The notes under the pieces are model-generated. The model saw nothing but the letters and a program-made list of their open reading frames with translations, ran no database searches and was not told where the DNA came from. Made by a program: the position numbers and the translations under genes. DNA of 64,000 nt from Rossellomorea pakistanensis (lineage in GTDB: Bacteria; Bacillota; Bacilli; Bacillales; Bacillaceae_B). Shown here piece after piece: positions 45,186-53,935 of the stretch; the stretch's first letter is position 1, and each line of letters begins with the position of its first letter. Where the stretch lies: contig NZ_JAFBDZ010000005.1 of NCBI RefSeq assembly GCF_016908495.1, positions 124,001 to 188,000 of the forward strand. Direction: 5' to 3'.

Positions 45186-45866
45186 TTGCTGAAAAAAATA
45201 GGATTAGGACTACTTTTCTTACTTTTGTGTGTTAGTTTGAGCTATGGAGTGATGAGTACTACAGATATTGTATCTGACAAGATTAGGAATTTTTATAATG
45301 AAGAAAACCAAGGAGGCGGAAGTGAGTTGGGCTCAAGTCATCTTGGTTCAGGTAGAACTATTTCTGAAAGACGACTTGAAGAACCAGTCACAGTTGATGA
45401 ATATCTACCATGGTTTGCGGAGCCCTTTACTGGTATAGGTGTAGTGGGGGACAGTTTGTTAGATAATGTGAAAAAATATGCAATAGAAATACTTCTTCCG
45501 TTAGTAGCAGTTATCTTTCTTATTTGTATTCATCGTTATAGAAAGAAAAAAAGAGAAAAAGAAATGAAGATTACTTCAGCTACCATTAAAGATAAGTTGT
45601 TATTAATGAAGGATCATTCTAATGAAAACAGTGGCACCAACATGTCTGCCTCACTCGAGGAAATAAATGAGATTAGGAGAATAGTTAGAGATTGGGAGCG
45701 TCAGCTAAATTTTCTAGCTAGGAAGAAAGCAAATGAAACTATTCAAGAATGGTTTGAGAGAATAAATGGCCCTGTTGAGATAATCCCTATCTACGAAAAA
45801 GTCCGATATGGTGAGAAGATTAGTACTAAACAGGAGCTGTTGTATCTGAGGAAAGTATTAAAGTGA
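45186..45866 (+). CDS. DUF4129-like membrane protein
   Basis: 226 residues with TTG start and AAGGAGG 8-14 bases upstream. N-terminal signal or membrane segment (residues 4-22), a Gly/Ser-rich stretch, a second membrane segment (about 99-117) and a basic cytoplasmic C-terminus ending in EWFERINGPVEIIPIYEKVR, the DUF4129-type motif in which a Tyr-Glu-Lys-x-Arg-Tyr closes the domain. Third gene of the MoxR-DUF58 operon; the role is unknown. Confidence 0.72.
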   Translation: MLKKIGLGLLFLLLCVSLSYGVMSTTDIVSDKIRNFYNEENQGGGSELGSSHLGSGRTISERRLEEPVTVDEYLPWFAEPFTGIGVVGDSLLDNVKKYAIEILLPLVAVIFLICIHRYRKKKREKEMKITSATIKDKLLLMKDHSNENSGTNMSASLEEINEIRRIVRDWERQLNFLARKKANETIQEWFERINGPVEIIPIYEKVRYGEKISTKQELLYLRKVLK

Positions 45867-45929
45867 GAGACTAATAAGGGTTTAGATTTAATGAAACCTT
45901 TTCTTAATTATTCGTAATATTAAACATAA

Positions 45930-46079
45930 AAATCTGAGGGGGATATAAGCTACAACGAATTTTTTCTTTGGTGGTATCACTTTTTTTATACAAAAGTAAC
46001 GGAAGAATTAATTACAAACGGCATGATAAAAGTCAGTGGACAAGAAAATCAAACGTATATTGTTTGTTTAGACTGTTAA
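45930..46079 (+). pseudogene. 3' remnant of an unidentified gene
   Basis: A stop-bounded frame without a start codon: ISYNEFFLWWYHFFYTKVTE, then ELITNGMIKVSGQENQTYIV and CLDC before TAA. The composition is convincingly protein-like, so it is probably the tail of a deleted gene. Family not recognised. Confidence 0.35.
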
Positions 46080-46118
46080 TAAGTTTGATCCAGTTGAAAT
46101 AGTAAAGGAGGTATTATA

Positions 46119-46940
46119 ATGAATCATCTTTGTATAACCTGCGGAGTTCAATACAAACAATCAAAAGAGACCCCTTCAAACTGCATCATTTGTAATGAGG
46201 AACGACAGTACGTTAATCCAAACGGGCAAACCTGGACTACTTTGGAGGAAATGAGACAAGGACAGAACTATAAAAATGAGATTAATAGAGAAGAGGTTGG
46301 CTTGTATAGTATTAAAACGGTTCCTAAGTTTGCAATTGGTCAGACGGCTTATTTCGTGCAGGGGAATGGATTTAATCTGTTGTGGGATTGTATCACTTAC
46401 TTGGATCAGAGTACCATCACCCGAATCACAGAACTAGGCGGAATCGATGCCATCGCTTTATCACATCCCCATTATTACTCCACACAGATAGAATGGGCAG
46501 ATGCCTTTGATGTACCGATTTACATTCATAAAGATGATCAGCAATGGATTACTAGACCGAGTGAAAAAATCATCCTTTGGTCTGGAGAATCATTGGAGCT
46601 GAAGGGGGGGCTAACCCTACATCGACTTGGAGGTCATTTTAAAGGAGGAGCTGTTCTTCATTGGGAAGAAGGCAATAAGAACAAGGGGGTTTTGTTAACA
46701 GGAGATATTATTCAAGTGGTAGCTGATCAACATTGGGTGAGCTTCATGTATAGCTATCCGAATTTAATCCCACTACCAGCGTACAAAGTACAACAAATCG
46801 CTGAGCAGGTCAGCCAGTTACGATTTAATCGAATATATAATGCCTTTCATGGAATTGTAAAAGAAAACGCAAATCAATCTGTACAAGCCTCGGCAAACCG
46901 ATACGTAAAGGCTTTGAGCGGGGAGTTATTTGAAACATAA
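46119..46940 (+). CDS. MBL-fold metallohydrolase with N-terminal zinc ribbon
   Basis: 273 residues, ATG with AAAGGAGG 8-15 bases upstream. The first 27 residues hold a C4 zinc ribbon (CITCGVQYKQ, CIICNEER). The metallo-beta-lactamase part has ALSHPHYYSTQIEWAD (a variant of the HxHxDH motif: here H-P-H-Y-Y-S), VPIYIHKDD, LGGHFKGGAVLHW and GDIIQVV. The altered HxHxDH motif means metal binding may differ from the standard enzymes. Cytoplasmic; substrate unknown. It stands alone before a strong terminator. Confidence 0.8.
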   Translation: MNHLCITCGVQYKQSKETPSNCIICNEERQYVNPNGQTWTTLEEMRQGQNYKNEINREEVGLYSIKTVPKFAIGQTAYFVQGNGFNLLWDCITYLDQSTITRITELGGIDAIALSHPHYYSTQIEWADAFDVPIYIHKDDQQWITRPSEKIILWSGESLELKGGLTLHRLGGHFKGGAVLHWEEGNKNKGVLLTGDIIQVVADQHWVSFMYSYPNLIPLPAYKVQQIAEQVSQLRFNRIYNAFHGIVKENANQSVQASANRYVKALSGELFET

Positions 46941-46988
46941 GTTCTAATGAATTTTGATCGAATTCATCTGAATTTTCCTAACCACATA

Positions 46989-47028
46989 AAAAGAAGCATG
47001 TACAATTTTTGTGCATGCTTCTTTTAAC
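46989..47028 (+). terminator. Terminator after the MBL-fold gene
   Basis: AAAAGAAGCATG (46989-47000) pairs with CATGCTTCTTTT (47014-47025); the bases between extend the stem (ACA/TGT). T-rich on both strands, so it may also end the convergent KGG gene. Confidence 0.85.
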
Positions 47029-47069
47029 TATATCTCTAGTTATCTGTTAATGCCCTACTCTAAAAGGTG

Positions 47070-47345
47070 TTAATCATTCTTTCTTTGGTTACTGCGCGCT
47101 TCTCCGCCTTTTTCCCCGATGTCTTGATAGAACTCTTTATCATGGCTCTTGGAAGTGGCTTCACCGCCTTTTTCGCCAATTTCTTGATAGAACTCTTTAT
47201 CATGGTTCTTAGAAGTAGCTTCACCGCCTTTTTGCCCGATTTCTTGATAGAATTCTTTATCATGGTTCTTAGAAGTAGCTTCTCCGCCTTTTCTACCTGC
47301 TTCCTCTACACTCATTTTTTCATTTTTATTATTATCTTTAGTCAT
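47070..47345 (-). CDS. KGG-repeat stress protein (GsiB/Con-10 type)
   Basis: 91 residues, ATG with AAAGGAGGAG upstream. After a short leader come four near-identical repeats of about 20 residues built on the KGGEA motif (SKNHDKEFYQEIGQKGGEAT and variants). Very hydrophilic, no hydrophobic core: an LEA-like, heat-soluble protein. B. subtilis GsiB, a sigma-B stress protein, has the same repeat. I could not find a convincing sigma-B promoter upstream. The repeat is also strong at DNA level, so plus-strand frames here are shadows. Confidence 0.88.
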   Translation of the reverse strand: MTKDNNKNEKMSVEEAGRKGGEATSKNHDKEFYQEIGQKGGEATSKNHDKEFYQEIGEKGGEATSKSHDKEFYQDIGEKGGEARSNQRKND

Positions 47346-47399
47346 TGTTAATCTCCTCCTTTAATTTTATATAGATTGAGAGCTTGTCTAACTAGTTTC

Positions 47400-47586
47400 T
47401 TAATTTGTTTTTACCCAAATCGCTGCTTCATTATTTGATCGTAAAGGTGGAAATGTTTCATTTTTTCTAACTTGATTTCTTATTCATCACTACTTGGATC
47501 AAAAGCTGAGGTACTATCGTATAACCATCAAATTCATAAACCGAATTTTCTGGTGTCTTTCCCCCAGTTTTAAAACGGTCAGTCAT
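47400..47586 (-). pseudogene. YjzC-like gene broken by frameshifts
   Basis: On the minus strand ATG 47586 follows AGAGGAGGT. The frame begins MTDRFKTGGKTPENSVYEFDGY and then must shift to read STSAFDPSSDE, cross a TAA, continue EIKLEK, and shift again to read NETFPPLRSNNEAAIWVKTN before TAA at 47400-47402. The pieces together give a small protein of the YjzC type (KTGxxxPxSGxYEFDGY ... GETFPPxRS). At least two frameshifts and a stop make it inactive. Confidence 0.65.
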
Positions 47587-47765
47587 TTGATACCTCCTCT
47601 TTGCTTGACGTAATGTTTAGGTTATCTTGTGTAACCTTGGTAATGTTGTTCCACCTTTTTTCGTATTTAAAACTCCTAATGATAGGTTTAATATTTTTGT
47701 AATGACTGTAAAAAACTTTGGAGGAAGTGGTAGCATAAAATACAGCAATATTGTTTTTTTTCTCT

Positions 47766-47826
47766 AGGGCTGTTTTCTAAACGATTGTTGTTTTTTAAGA
47801 TCATAAATTTTTACGAAAACAGCCTT
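47766..47826. repeat. Inverted repeat AGGGCTGTTTTC
   Basis: AGGGCTGTTTTC (47766-47777) pairs with GAAAACAGCCTT (47815-47826, one mismatch at the end). TAGAAAACAGCC near 34661 and GACTGTTTTCC near 11562 look like single arms of the same element. The rest of 47587-47918 holds no gene. Confidence 0.55.
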
Positions 47827-47918
47827 TCTCTAAAAGCGTAAATATCTCAAATCGATAAGAATGAATAAACATTTACATTCCTGTCATACAATAGAGTTAG
47901 AAGGAAAGAGGGGGAAAA

Positions 47919-48386
47919 ATGACAGAAAAAGATAGGGTAAGGAATATAGTAAGCAAGTTATTAAAATTATCTGGCAGTGGAGTTAAGGTTAAAATCGAAG
48001 AAAGATGTCCATTAAATAGAAATATAGGTGGAAAATATAACTTACAACAGCATACAATAACATTGTATCAAGCAGAAATTAGAAAGCAGTGTGATTTACT
48101 ATACCCAGGTAAAAATGTTTTCGACGATTATACAGCTGTTGTTTTTTCCCATGAGTTGGGACATGCAACAGATCGGTCACTTCAAAAACTAGTAGACTTA
48201 TATGACCGAGTAGAAAAGCCATTTCAAAAAAGGAAAATAGAATTTCTTATTGAGGTTCAAGCATGGAAAAATGCCAAAAAGCTGGTACCCGATATTCCAG
48301 CTGCATTTTTTAATCATATAAAACATCATTCTTTAGAGAAATACTATATGGAGATTAATAAACATTATGAAGGAAATGCTTCATAA
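47919..48386 (+). CDS. Small HELGH zinc metallopeptidase-like protein
   Basis: 155 residues, ATG with AAGGAAAGAGGG upstream. The motif VVFSHELGHATD gives His78, Glu79 and His82; a downstream Glu112 in FLIEVQAW is placed to be the third zinc ligand, as in gluzincins. No signal peptide or membrane segment, so it is probably intracellular. Its small size recalls minigluzincins or the metallopeptidase domain of ImmA/IrrE-type proteins, but without a recognised partner. A TACAAT-type -10 lies about 25 bases upstream of the ribosome site. Confidence 0.75.
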   Translation: MTEKDRVRNIVSKLLKLSGSGVKVKIEERCPLNRNIGGKYNLQQHTITLYQAEIRKQCDLLYPGKNVFDDYTAVVFSHELGHATDRSLQKLVDLYDRVEKPFQKRKIEFLIEVQAWKNAKKLVPDIPAAFFNHIKHHSLEKYYMEINKHYEGNAS

Positions 48387-48871
48387 GAAAGAAGGGATAG
48401 GGTAGGTTTATTTTGCTCCAAAATTACAGGATTTTCAGAAATGAACATATAATAGTTATGGAAACTTTCTAACTTCAGAAAAATTATAATAGACAATTTT
48501 GAAAACTTACTTTACCATTAAAGGTAACCAGTATTCGAAGTAACTTTTTAGTTTATGGAAAATACTTACTGGTTGAGACGATATCAAATTTAAAATTGTT
48601 GCCCATAGCTATTAGTCGACAGGGGGCTGTACTAGTGAAATCATCTGGTTTCTCTAGTATGGTCTCCTTTTTTATTTTTACTTTAGTAGAGTAAAGAATG
48701 GGTATTGAACATTTTGATTGGCATATCAATGAAAATTAATCTGAAGAGCTAGTGTGATCAAGGGAATAGCTCCATTTGTATTTACGTAAGAAATAGACTG
48801 TTTCCTTATAATATAAATTTACTGAATGAAGGACTCTTAGACTTTAAAAAGCAAACAGAAAGGATGATTCA
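48387..48871. other. Gene-free stretch with a terminator-like hairpin
   Basis: GGGGGCTGTACTAG (48622-48635) pairs through wobbles with CTAGTATGGTCTCC (48654-48667), followed by seven T residues: a plausible intrinsic terminator on the plus strand. Nothing else is recognisable in the 485 bases. Confidence 0.6.
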
Positions 48872-50188
48872 ATGTTCAATGCAGTAGTAGTGTCAGTCAT
48901 TGTTATGGCTGTATTGAGTCTTCTCCGTGTTAATGTGATGTTGGCAATTTTACTTGCAGCGGTTGTTGCGGGTTTGATGGAAGGTTTATCACTGAGCGAA
49001 ACGATGAATATGCTTATTTCAGGGATGGGGGGGCAAGCGAATACAGCATTAAGTTATGTAATGCTTGGGATTTTTGCGGTTATGATTGGTTATTCAGGAA
49101 TTACAGGATTTCTTGTGAAAAGACTTGTAAGCGTTTTAAAAGGGAAACGTTCTATTTTACTATTAACCATTGCGGGAGTCGCCTGTTTGTCTCAAAATGT
49201 GGTTCCAATCCATATCGCGTTTATCCCGATTCTAATTCCTCCTTTACTTCATTTGTTTGATAAAATGAAAGTCGATCGCAGAGGGGTCGCCATGGCCTTG
49301 ACGTTTGGACTAAAAACTCCTTATATCATGATACCGGCAGGGTTTGGACTGATTTTTCATGGAATCATCGCAGATGAAATGACCGCTAATGGAATGGAAA
49401 TATCCATCGGTCAAATTTCAATGGCGATGCTGCTACCAGGAATCGGAATGATTGCGGGGTTGTTATTTGGAGTTTTTGTTACATACCGGAAGGACCGTGA
49501 ACCAAAAGAAACAATTGAAATGGAAGAGAGTACTGGCTTCGAATCAGCAGCAGCACTAGAGAATTTCAAATTTTCCAAAGAGCATTTGTTTACGTTGATT
49601 GCAATTGTTGCTGCACTTGCAACTCAATTAATCTATGATTCTCTCGTCCTTGGTGCGTTGCTAGGAATTATTCTATTGTTTGCATTTCGAGTTGTGCCGT
49701 TCTACAAAGGAGATGAAATCGTTAACGATGGAATTAAGATGATGGGGATGATTGCCTTTGTCATGTTAATTGCTTCTGGGTATGCAACCATTTTGAAAGA
49801 TACAGGTTCAGTTGAAGCATTAGTAGCATCAACCTCAGGGGAACTTGGTGATAATAAACTACTGATAGCGATGGTATTAATAATGGTTGGTTTAGTCATT
49901 ACAATGGGAATTGGTTCTTCCTTCGCGACGATTCCAATCATTGCCGCTTTATACGTACCGCTTTGTGCAACAGTTGGGTTCTCACCTTTAGCAACAGCCG
50001 CCTTAATCGGTACAGCTGCCGCCTTAGGGGATGCAGGTTCTCCAGCATCTGACAGTACATTAGGTCCAACCTCTGGATTAAATGCAGACGGTAAGCATCA
50101 TCATATTTGGGACACCTGCGTTCCGACATTTTTGCATTACAACACGGGGTTGGTGATTTTTGGAGTGTTGGCTGCACTAGTTTTATAA
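48872..50188 (+). CDS. yuiF: Na+/H+ antiporter-family transporter (YuiF-like)
   Basis: 438 residues with about eleven membrane segments, ATG with AAAGGATG upstream. Features include LSQNVVPIHIAFIPILIPPL near residue 110, GLKTPYIMIPAGFG near 145 and the C-terminal AALGDAGSPASDSTLGPTSG near 390, as in the Na_H_antiport family that includes B. subtilis YuiF, proposed to move amino acids. Substrate not evident. It is followed by the 52-bp array rather than a clear terminator. Confidence 0.8.
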   Translation: MFNAVVVSVIVMAVLSLLRVNVMLAILLAAVVAGLMEGLSLSETMNMLISGMGGQANTALSYVMLGIFAVMIGYSGITGFLVKRLVSVLKGKRSILLLTIAGVACLSQNVVPIHIAFIPILIPPLLHLFDKMKVDRRGVAMALTFGLKTPYIMIPAGFGLIFHGIIADEMTANGMEISIGQISMAMLLPGIGMIAGLLFGVFVTYRKDREPKETIEMEESTGFESAAALENFKFSKEHLFTLIAIVAALATQLIYDSLVLGALLGIILLFAFRVVPFYKGDEIVNDGIKMMGMIAFVMLIASGYATILKDTGSVEALVASTSGELGDNKLLIAMVLIMVGLVITMGIGSSFATIPIIAALYVPLCATVGFSPLATAALIGTAAALGDAGSPASDSTLGPTSGLNADGKHHHIWDTCVPTFLHYNTGLVIFGVLAALVL

Positions 50189-50344
50189 TTAGTTTCTAGA
50201 TTATTTAAGCGGGAAGAATGAATAGGAGATACTTTAGAAAAAGTGAGGTCTTAATAGAAGCCGCGAAAAAGAGTTGAAGTCGAAATGATGTCATGAAAAG
50301 AAGCTATTGGTACCGTAAAAAAGGGTGAAGAGGTCATCATAATC

Positions 50345-51335
50345 AAAATGACCGCCCGTTTTCCTATGGATGGCAGAAATTTGGTCGTTCATGAGTTTAA
50401 TGAACGTCCGTTTTCCCATGGATGGCAGGAATTTGGTCGTTCATGAGCTCAATGACCGCCCGTTTTTGCATGGATGGCAGGAATTTGGTCGTTCATGAGC
50501 TCGATGAATGCCCATTTTCCCATGAATAGCAGAAGTTTGGTCGTTCATAAACTCGATGAACGCCCATTTTTCCATGGATGGCAGAACTTTGGTCGTTCAT
50601 GGGCTCGATGAATGCCCATTTTTCCATGGATGGCAGAACTTTGGTCGTTCATGAGCTCAATGAATGCCCATTTTTCCATGGATAGTAGAACTTTGGTCGT
50701 TCATGAACTCAATGACCGCCCGTTTTCCCATGGATAGTAGAAATTAGGTCGTTCATGAACTCAATGACCGCCCGTTTTCCCATGGATAGTAGAAATTAGG
50801 TCGTTCATGAGCTCAATGAATGCCCATTTTTCCATGGATAGCAGGAATTTGGCCGTTCATGAGCTCGGTGACCGCCCGTTTTCCCATGGATAGTAGAACT
50901 TTGGTCGTTCATGAACTCAATGACCGCCCGTTTTCCCATGGATAGTAGAAATTAGGTCGTTCATGAGCTCAATGACCGCCCGTTTTTGCATGGATGGCAG
51001 GAATTTGGTCGTTCATGAGCTCGGTGACCGCCCGTTTTCCCATGGATAGTAGAAATTAGGTCGTTCATGAGCTCGGTGACCGCCCGTTTTCCTATGGATA
51101 GTAGAACTTTGGTCGTTCATGAACTCAATGACCGCCCGTTTTCCCATGGATAGTAGAAATTAGGTCGTTCATGAGCTCAATGAATGCCCATTTTTCCATG
51201 GATAGTAGAAATTAGGTCGTTCATGAGCTCAATGAATGCCCATTTTTCCATGGATAGCAGAAATTAGGTCGTTCATGAACTCGATGAACGCCCATTTTTC
51301 CATGGATGGCAGAACTTTGGTCGTTCATGAGCTTG
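50345..51335. repeat. 52-bp tandem array, 19 phased copies
   Basis: GTTCAT occurs at 50387, then every 52 bases to 51323: 19 copies with no insertion or deletion. The unit reads roughly GGTCGTTCATGAGCTCAATG, then either ACCGCCCGTTTTCCCATGGA or AATGCCCATTTTTCCATGGA, then a variable TAGTAGAA block. The dyad CGTTCAT-gagctca-ATGAACG is perfect in some units. Two sub-types of the second block alternate along the array. No open frame spans it convincingly. The core and period match 39901-40135. Confidence 0.92.
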
Positions 51336-51467
51336 TAGAAAATCGCAAAAGCAAAAGTGACATGCTCAAAGAATTTGAAACAAGGCTTTCATTTAATGTT
51401 TCGTCAATTAATGTTTGGGATCTTCCGTATCAATGTGTATAGAAGCAAAAAATAAATGAAGCAAAAC

Positions 51468-51570
51468 GAGGCTGCCCCAAACCTGGATGACAGATCCCAC
51501 AATAGCCTATATAGAAGTAAATCCTCCATATAGACGAACATTGTGGTCCCGCTCCTTTGTGGACAGCCTC
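51468..51570. repeat. Palindromic element, TATAGAAG family, tatA terminator
   Basis: Outer arms GAGGCTGCCC (51468-51477) and GGACAGCCTC (51561-51570), inner arms CCCACAATAG ... TATATAGAAG and CATATAGACGAACATTGTGG. Same family as 18827-18954. It ends 10 bases from the tatA stop and could terminate the phoD-tatA transcript. Confidence 0.7.
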
Positions 51571-51579
51571 ATTATGCCA

Positions 51580-51795
51580 TTAAACTGTTTTATCTTGTTT
51601 TTTATCCAGTTTCGTTAAGCCTGATTGTTCTTCTTCTTTTTTCTCACCGGACATTAAGTCACTTGTTGCACTTTTAAACTCGGATAACGTTCTGCCAAAG
51701 GCACGGCCGATTTCAGGCAGCTTTGACGGACCAAAAACAATCAAAGCGATGACAAGCACGATAATTAATCCGGGAATTCCGATATTTGAGAGCAT
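51580..51795 (-). CDS. tatA: Twin-arginine translocase subunit TatA (phoD-linked)
   Basis: 71 residues. One N-terminal membrane segment ([20 protein letters not shown]), the [11 protein letters not shown] hinge, an amphipathic helix ([19 protein letters not shown]) and a charged tail: the full TatA pattern. It begins 24 bases after phoD, so is co-transcribed with its substrate. In B. subtilis phoD is followed by tatAd and tatCd; no tatC lies here. Confidence 0.92.
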   Translation of the reverse strand: MLSNIGIPGLIIVLVIALIVFGPSKLPEIGRAFGRTLSEFKSATSDLMSGEKKEEEQSGLTKLDKKQDKTV

Positions 51796-51819
51796 TAATT
51801 ATTCATTCCTTTCAAAAAG

Positions 51820-53571
51820 TTAGTTCGGGACTTTTTCTCCTTTTTTTATCATTTGCTTTTTATGTGCACGTCCATGTGCTTTATGACGATCTTCTTCCAC
51901 TTCATTGGATTCGTGTTTACCCATTGGAACGGTTGTTGCCGCTATTTCTTTTAGACCTTCTTGACTTTTTTCATAGACAAAGGAGGCTCTAGTTGAAATA
52001 TCTGCTCCTGGTTTTGAGACAAATGGAAGGACGCGGTAGTCTGTTCTCCATTGGGTCGGAGTTACTTCACAGCGAACATATCCACGGTAATCATTGAAGA
52101 ATTTGATATGTTCATTATGTGATAAAATGCGGTCGGTATCGGCACGCTTATCAGCTCCGTTTCCACCGGATGTGATGGAAGTTCCGACAAACTCAGCTCC
52201 CAACACTCGTGAATCTGGTTTATCAAAGTCTGCTGTTATATTAGAAGCCCAGCTTGCATGAACATCCCCAGTAAGGACGATGAGATTATTCATGTCTTTA
52301 CTTTCAGCGAAATCGATAATCCTTTGACGAGCAGGAACATATCCATCCCAGCCATCCATGCTGTATTTTGGATTGGTTGGACTGGATCCATAATTTCGTT
52401 GTGCAAAGAAAATTTGTTGGGCTAGTACATTCCACTTCGATTGTGATTGATCAAGATTTCCAAGTAACCACTTTTCTTGATCTGGACCAAGTAGAGTACG
52501 AGACGGATCCAATGATTCTGGTGTTTGTGGAGAACTCTTATCACCATTTGCTTGGTCAGAACGGTATTGGCGAGTATCCAGTACAAAGAAGTTCGCTAGG
52601 TCACCATAAGAGAAGTCACGATATAACTGCATATCGGCACCGTGTGGTAACGATGATCTACGAAGCGGCATATGCTCGTAATAGGCTTGATAGGCATTAG
52701 CACGGCGTTTAACAAATTCCTCCACTGATTGACCTTTTTCAGGAATGATATTGGCATAGTTATTTTCGACTTCGTGGTCATCCCATGTTACAACCCAAGG
52801 GAATGCAGCATGAGCCGCTTGCAGATCCCCGTCCGTTCGATATTGTGCATGGCGATTGCGGTAATCCTCTAATGATATAATTTCTGGACCGCTATGGCTT
52901 CTAACATTACCAGTACTTGCCACATATTCATTTGGACCGTATTCATATATGTAATCACCAAGATGAAAAACGAGATCAAGATCCTCTTTTGCCATATGTT
53001 TGTAAGCAGTATAGTAGCCATGTTCGTATTGTTGACAGGAAGCAAAGGCAAAGCTGAGGCTTGCTACACTTGCACCTTTTGCTGGAAGTGTTTTCGTTTT
53101 TCCTACTTGACTAAGTTCATGGCCAGCTTTAAAACGATAGTAATATACTGTATTAGGCAGTAGCTTGTCGACTTCAACATGGACGGAATGAGCAAGTTCA
53201 GGCTTTGCAATTTCTGTTCCGCGTTGAACAATATGACGGAAATGTTCATCTTTTGCTAATTCCCATTTCACAGGAATGTTTCGTAAAGGCATTCCTCCAC
53301 CTTTAAGAGGTTCAGGGGCTAATCTTGTCCATAAAACGATACTGTCAGAAAGCGGATCTCCAGAAGCAACTCCTAGTGAGAAAGGATAATCACTGAATTT
53401 TGGAGCGGCGTCGACTTTAAATCCACCCATAGATTGAGCTAAAGCAAGTCCCAGGGAAATACCGGCAATTTTACCTGCACCTTGAAGAAATCCACGTCTA
53501 TCAAGATTTTTTTTCAAGCTTTCCTCATTTAATTTTTTGATCCATTCATCCATCGGTCTTTCATGTGACAT
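51820..53571 (-). CDS. phoD: PhoD alkaline phosphatase/phosphodiesterase, Tat-exported
   Basis: 583 residues, ATG with GGGGAAAG upstream. The Tat signal is NLDRRGFLQGAGKIAGISLG with cleavage near VDA-A (residue 56). The PhoD core follows: SLGVASGDPLSDSIVLWTRL, FAFASCQQYEHGYYTAY (metal site Cys), HLGDYIYEYGPN, WDDHEVENNYAN near residue 270 and LTGDVHASWASNI near 435. Releases phosphate from phosphodiesters, including teichoic acids, outside the cell. PhoP-like boxes upstream imply induction by phosphate starvation. Confidence 0.92.
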   Translation of the reverse strand: MSHERPMDEWIKKLNEESLKKNLDRRGFLQGAGKIAGISLGLALAQSMGGFKVDAAPKFSDYPFSLGVASGDPLSDSIVLWTRLAPEPLKGGGMPLRNIPVKWELAKDEHFRHIVQRGTEIAKPELAHSVHVEVDKLLPNTVYYYRFKAGHELSQVGKTKTLPAKGASVASLSFAFASCQQYEHGYYTAYKHMAKEDLDLVFHLGDYIYEYGPNEYVASTGNVRSHSGPEIISLEDYRNRHAQYRTDGDLQAAHAAFPWVVTWDDHEVENNYANIIPEKGQSVEEFVKRRANAYQAYYEHMPLRRSSLPHGADMQLYRDFSYGDLANFFVLDTRQYRSDQANGDKSSPQTPESLDPSRTLLGPDQEKWLLGNLDQSQSKWNVLAQQIFFAQRNYGSSPTNPKYSMDGWDGYVPARQRIIDFAESKDMNNLIVLTGDVHASWASNITADFDKPDSRVLGAEFVGTSITSGGNGADKRADTDRILSHNEHIKFFNDYRGYVRCEVTPTQWRTDYRVLPFVSKPGADISTRASFVYEKSQEGLKEIAATTVPMGKHESNEVEEDRHKAHGRAHKKQMIKKGEKVPN

Positions 53572-53614
53572 GTTATCTTTCCCCTTTCAAAAATGTATTA
53601 AATGAACTGTGTTT

Positions 53615-53656
53615 ATTGTAGGGAATGTTTATTAACGGACTGTGAAGAATTGTTAA
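53615..53656 (-). promoter_or_regulatory. Pho boxes and -10 of the phoD promoter
   Basis: On the minus strand TTAACA-N4-TTCACA-N5-TTAATA (53656 to 53630) matches the PhoP direct repeats TT(A/T/C)ACA at about 11-bp spacing; TACAAT (53620 to 53615) follows as the -10. The arrangement is that of PhoP-activated promoters. Confidence 0.8.
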
Positions 53657-53935
53657 GAGAGAAAGGCGAGTCATTTAATGGATAGGGAAATGATAACAGG
53701 ACTATAGAAGAAGATCGTTACTGATATTTCCAAATTTGCTTTTAAATGTTTCTAACTTCGACAGAATCCATCGTTATGCGCAGTCTTTCTGTCCCTGTTT
53801 TTTTTATATTAACTTAAAGAAAACAAAATGTATTACTAGAACACAAGTTGCTGTTACGAACGCTGCTAATAGACAGAAAGTAAAAATAAGTGCTAGTATT
53901 ACTATAAGGGTTATCATGTGGAAGGAAGGAATCAA
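53657..53935. other. Gene-free stretch
   Basis: Short open frames here have no ribosome site or recognisable pattern. I see no clear feature beyond a likely promoter region for the following small gene. Confidence 0.5.

Noticed and set aside
47067..47351. Plus-strand frame opposite the KGG-repeat gene
   Set aside because: The minus-strand frame has a strong ribosome site and a known repeat motif; the plus-strand frame is its hydrophobic shadow.
47346..47470. Sigma-B promoter for the KGG-repeat gene
   Set aside because: A GGGTAA-like -10 is present on the minus strand but no GTTT-type -35 at proper spacing, so it was not called.
50345..51335. CRISPR array
   Set aside because: The repeated unit fills the whole 52-bp period and all parts are conserved between copies; there are no unique spacers and no cas genes in the window.
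51236..51442. Small protein frame of 68 codons at the end of the 52-bp array
   Set aside because: It starts inside the repeat, has no ribosome site, and the repeated residues come from the array itself.
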